DNA from: Xylogone sp. PMI_703
Lineage: Eukaryota > Ascomycota > Leotiomycetes
Reading direction: 5' to 3'
Length of the DNA stretch: 64,000 bases
NCBI GenBank assembly: GCA_021399445.1
Contig: JAJTUQ010000001.1
Coordinates: 3,410,001 to 3,474,000, forward strand
Shown here in pieces: positions 60,259 to 64,000 of the stretch. Under the pieces are notes generated by a model, which searched no databases, had not been told where the DNA came from, and worked only from the letters and a program-made list of their open reading frames with translations. Position 1 is the stretch's first letter; every line of letters starts with the position of its first letter. The translations under genes and the position numbers were made by a program.

Positions 60259-61465
60259 AAGACCAGATAAAAAATGATAAAATAATAAAATCGGTATTAT
60301 CATGTTAGCATATTATGACTGTTAAGAGTATGGCCTCGATTTCGTATACTTCTTCTATCAACTAGGAGTCTCACTAACTCTGGGAAGAGAGTACTACTAT
60401 ACTTTCCCAGTTTTTTTATATCATAAACCGCTTCTTAGAGCTGAGTTGGCGGGTATATCTTATATAGACTATCTACTTGGAGTGGTTCGAACCAGAATGA
60501 TTTTATAAGGTGAGAAATGAAGTAGTCTATGCAAACGTTAAAATTGCTCTACTATGCCAAATCGCGTGTCTCTAGTGGTGGAAAAGGACGCTCCAGGCAT
60601 AACTTCTATAACCAAATACCAAAGCCCTACATGACAACGTCACCGAAATGTTTTCCTACTTGATACAATCTTCTGCCAGAACTTCTTAACGACAATAAAG
60701 AGATAATTTCGTATCTATTATCGACTGCAACAGACTTAGAAAAGTTGAAAATTAATGATAATCCAGCCACCGCTCGCTCAGCCCTGTGCTTTGTCACTGC
60801 ATCACTTGAGTATGGTTCCTCCGATCGGTACATATATTGCAATAGTCAGCGGTGCTTACACAGTAATTACGGGTTTCGATAAAAGAATGAGCATCACTAA
60901 CTTGACTTCGAGAAAATTCATCGAATGATTCCTCGCGAACGAACTCGAACCGACAATTACATCACAACATTTTAGTGCCGTAGCAACACCCGTGCGTTTC
61001 TTAAGTATTAGCTTTCTGACCAATAAGTCATAATTACGAAAACCTTATGACAGCCTTCCCTATTCTTTAATAGCTTTCTATTGGATTCATCCAATAAAAC
61101 TTACTATTTGAACCCAGTAGCTAGTGAAGTTGGAATCAACCAAAATTAAGTAACAGAGAGTGTGGCACTCATATTTAAAGTTCCTGGTATCAAAGGCTTA
61201 ACGAGAGCAGGAGTTTTGAAAAAGAGACGTATTTGAAACTATTGAATTCGAAATTTATAATACAAAAGCGGTAGTGACTTCCAAACGCAACATAGATCTC
61301 CGACAAAAGAGCCCGGATACAAAGGCCTAAAGCTTTTGAATCAATGGTAATACTTAGTTACCCATTCACTCACACTTTTATTTGTCACTAATCATATGCT
61401 AGTCGGGGTGTAGTTTCGATATACTTGTCAATAATGAGAATTTCAACCAACGTAGTGCAGAGCGC
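60259..61465. other. Intergenic, no gene recognised
   Basis: About 1.2 kb of AT-rich DNA between paralog C and the HNH-type gene. The only longer frame (60627-60842, minus) has no motif. Confidence 0.35.
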
Positions 61466-62444
61466 ATGGGAGCTTTGCAGCGCCTACAAAGGGCTTTAGG
61501 GCATAAAGTTGGACCGCATTTCTGGGCTGCCTGTCATACTTGTGATGTCAATGTATTAAAAGGTCTAGCTGACATTGCATCAAGCGATGGGCACGCTTCT
61601 ATCGCAATCTCCGCTACAAGTTCAACATCATATGTTCTAGTCAAAGGATGTAAGTTCAGCTGGTTAACTGACGGCCAGTTATCTGATTTTCCTACAGGGA
61701 CTCCACCTACCCCCTCGACAGCAACAGTTTCTCCACTTAACGGAGATGATATATCTCTTCCAAAACGTCTTACACATAAAGAAAGAGTAAATTAATGGTG
61801 ACTCTTGTATCTGAATTGGAAATAACTCTTATTAGGCTATCTATCGAGACAACGGCCGCTGTATTCTTACAGGTGCGCGTGTGTTCGATGTGGCTCATAT
61901 TTATCCATCTGCCCTTCTTGCTACACATGAGTGGAAGAGGCACTTCCTAATGCTGAAAGTATTTTGGCCTCCGGAGAAAATTGCCGCTTGGACAGCGGTG
62001 GTCGAGATGAATAAAAGCGATGTATACGGAGAAAGACCATTCAATATGTTTTGTCTCAATCCACTTGCGCACGCATTGTGGGGCGTAGGTGCATTTGCGC
62101 TCAAACCCATTTCAATCTCTGAAGACAAGAAAACCCTGACCATGCAATTCTTTTAGCAAGTGGAGCATAGACGAGATACAGATGATATCGACCTTCTCAC
62201 TGTGCCACCATCGACCCGAGACTTGGATAGTGCATATGGTTGCTGGCTAACTCACAAAGATGAACGTATGAAGTCGGGCCACATAGTGATTATGGCAACA
62301 AATGACCCGGAAGCATTTCCTTTAACGAGCTTTGAGCTTGAAATTCAATGGTTTTGCCGCAGAATCTTAGGCATGTGTGGCCCAGCTCGAGAAATGGAAT
62401 GGCCAAGTGAGACTGAAGATGATGAAGAGGATGAAGAGGACTAG
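61466..62444 (+). pseudogene. HNH-endonuclease-type protein with premature stop
   Basis: Exons 61466-61786 and 61836-62444 (49-bp intron). The splice creates YRDNGRCILTGARVFDVAHIYP, the core of a fungal HNH-nuclease domain (CxxT...AHI). The frame is then cut by TAG at 62154-62156, after LTMQFF. It continues in frame for 96 codons (QVEHRRDTDDIDLLTVP, then an acidic EDDEEDEED tail). The stop stands where a Trp would suit the sequence. An optional 72-bp GT-AG intron (62085-62156) would also remove it in frame, at the cost of 24 residues, so the gene may not be dead. No link to the RiPP cluster is known. Confidence 0.65.
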
Positions 62445-62893
62445 GAGGATGAGAGGGCTAGAAGAATGAATAATGCTATAAAGGTCTCTGAATTAAATAG
62501 TCTGGCGCTTGTAAGTTGAACTAAGTATGAGTGTTGGCAAAAAGTATATTTGAATGGTGAGACCCAGTGTGGCATATTAATAAGGCGATATCAGTTTACG
62601 TGAAGTGAACGCCGTGGTTGTACGTAGTTCCCTAGCTTAGCATGTCCAAATACCTCCAGGGAGGTCCCACGAGGTGGGTTTCACCTGCCCCTGCCGGACG
62701 CGAGTAGATGTCGTTATCATCACTAGTAGGTAGGCTGTTGATATCAGTGTCTGTTCGTACCTCTGATTAGTGAAGCAGAAACAGCAAATTTCAGCTATAA
62801 AGTACATACATGACGGAAATATTCTCTTCATTGTATATAGTTTTATATACTTCAATTCTCCTTGGCAGATTTTAATTTCAATGTAAAATGGTT
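62445..62893. other. Intergenic, convergent 3' ends
   Basis: Between the HNH-type gene and the stop of the minus-strand transcription factor. No gene seen. Confidence 0.35.
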
Positions 62894-64000
62894 CTACTGG
62901 TCGAGTCCACCGGATAGAAAAGCGGGATCAAACATCATATCCAGTCCTGAAACCATGTCGATGGCTGATATTGAATCTTCGACGCTTTCCAGGGAAGCAA
63001 AGAAACTTAAATCTGGAATCGGTACGTTGCTCACAGGCTCCTGGCTGCCTATTACGTCAATATGATTCAGGATAGAGCCATTGCTACCCCCCTCCATCAT
63101 ATAGGCGGAGTGTCCAGAGTTGAGGTTAGTGGAGGGTACCAAAAGATTAAGATGAGAGGCTAGGCCGCGAACCCGCTCCCACATGCACCGAGACAGACGG
63201 CACGACTTTGCCCGATTATATAGTATATTCAAACATAATATAGCACTCTGCTGAGCCTTCAGGTATGTCTCATGAGCCATGGATATTTCTCTCCCCATGT
63301 AGGAAGGCGACACTGGGACCGACGTATCCTGACATATAGCTAGGAGTAAAATGCCGAGGGCTGCGACGAGGAAGTAGTTCGATTGGGATTTTTGAAAGCG
63401 ACAAGTAGATGGTAAGCTATCTAAACTGGCCAGGATATGGCAAGTGTCTGTAGCCACATCTATGGAGGAAGCCCAGGGATCTAATGGCACGCTTCCTTGT
63501 CCGCCGCTCTCAAGAATAAGAAAGCGTAAGATAACGATACGGAGATTATTAGCTCGTAAATATAAAATTGTGCGCAGCTGTTCATTCCATTTATTTATTC
63601 TTTCATCGCCCGATTTAAATTGAAACTCAGACCCAATAGCTTTTTGCCATTCATCCAGGCGGTATTGGAAATAGGAGAATATTTCCTGGATATTATCTGG
63701 GGAGGTCTTCTCGCCCAGGAGAGTATCGCAAGCATACGCGCCGATTCGAGAGTACTGTATCATTGCCTCGAGGTACGGTGCATCAATCTATAATATAATT
63801 ACGTTAATGATACATCCCCCTATTAGAGAAGACTTCAAGCAGACTTACTGGTTTTGGAAAGTCTTGATCGAGACGAAGGTCGTGCGTGACCATCGACAGC
63901 CCCAGGGAATATCTGAGTTGTTTTTCCAGTATAACAACAGTCCATATAGTGTTTACAGCCTGAGCACGCTTCTCTCGATCAGTGAATGATCGATTTAGGA
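62894..64000 (-). CDS. Fungal-specific transcription factor, C-terminal part (5' end outside window)
   Basis: Exons (minus) >64000-63849 and 63787-62894 (61-bp intron, phase 0). The visible 348 residues show the middle homology region of Zn2Cys6 regulators: DREKRAQAVNTIWTVVILEKQ, SLGLSMVTHDLRLDQDFPKP, then IDAPYLEAMIQYSRIGAYAC and LRANNLRIVILRFL. The DNA-binding domain would lie beyond the window edge. It may regulate genes further right rather than those seen here. Confidence 0.85.

Overview
The window is nuclear DNA of a filamentous ascomycete (Pezizomycotina). Genes are split by short GT-AG introns of about 49 to 125 bp with CTAAC/CTGAC-like branch sites. The gene families are typical of fungal secondary metabolism: NRPS, highly reducing PKS, AflR-type and other Zn2Cys6 regulators, and HxxHC (UstYa-type) proteins. 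The sequence fits Eurotiomycetes or a related class, but the species cannot be told. All exon joins given here were worked out by hand from reading frame, splice signals and protein motifs.

Left part (1-28.9 kb): a polyketide/peptide cluster. It starts with the 3' part of an NRPS (C-end, A, T, degenerate E-like, C, T). Next come a SAM methyltransferase, a P450 with an unusual I-helix, a secreted BBE-type flavoprotein, an SDR, a trans-acting enoyl reductase, an AflR-type regulator and a 2971-residue HR-PKS (KS-AT-DH-CMeT-psiER-KR-ACP-R). The PKS has no working ER, so the stand-alone enoyl reductase is its likely partner. The R domain should release an aldehyde or alcohol. The P450, SDR, flavoprotein and methyltransferase would then tailor the product. 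The gene set recalls the betaenone (PKS-R plus trans-ER) and solanapyrone (BBE oxidase plus O-MT, SDR and P450) pathways.

Middle (29-36 kb): a boundary-like stretch. It has a non-autonomous transposon with terminal inverted repeats, a Fic gene broken by one in-frame stop, an HD-domain protein, a RidA protein, a 2EXR protein and a frameshifted gene of unknown function.

Right part (36-60 kb): a probable ribosomal-peptide (dikaritin-like RiPP) cluster. The key gene, on the minus strand at 44326-44974, encodes a secreted 138-residue repeat precursor. Three complete 28-residue repeats, each an exon of exactly 84 bp, carry Lys-Arg (kexin) sites, and half repeats lie at both ends. Around it are one canonical UstYa-type protein (36.2 kb), three divergent HxxHC proteins (42.6, 46.6 and 59.5 kb), a Zn2Cys6 regulator, a thioredoxin with a WCGVC active site, an AsaB/CmcJ-like oxidase, a full ABCB exporter and two MFS transporters. 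All introns of the precursor are phase 0 and fall inside the mature peptides. Exon skipping could therefore make mosaic peptides without breaking the frame. This is the most interesting find in the window.

Right edge (61-64 kb): an HNH-type gene with a premature stop and the C-terminal part of another fungal transcription factor. Other notable DNA: a second copy of the transposon family at 40.7-41.2 kb and a perfect 38-bp inverted repeat with an 8-nt loop at 41225-41308.
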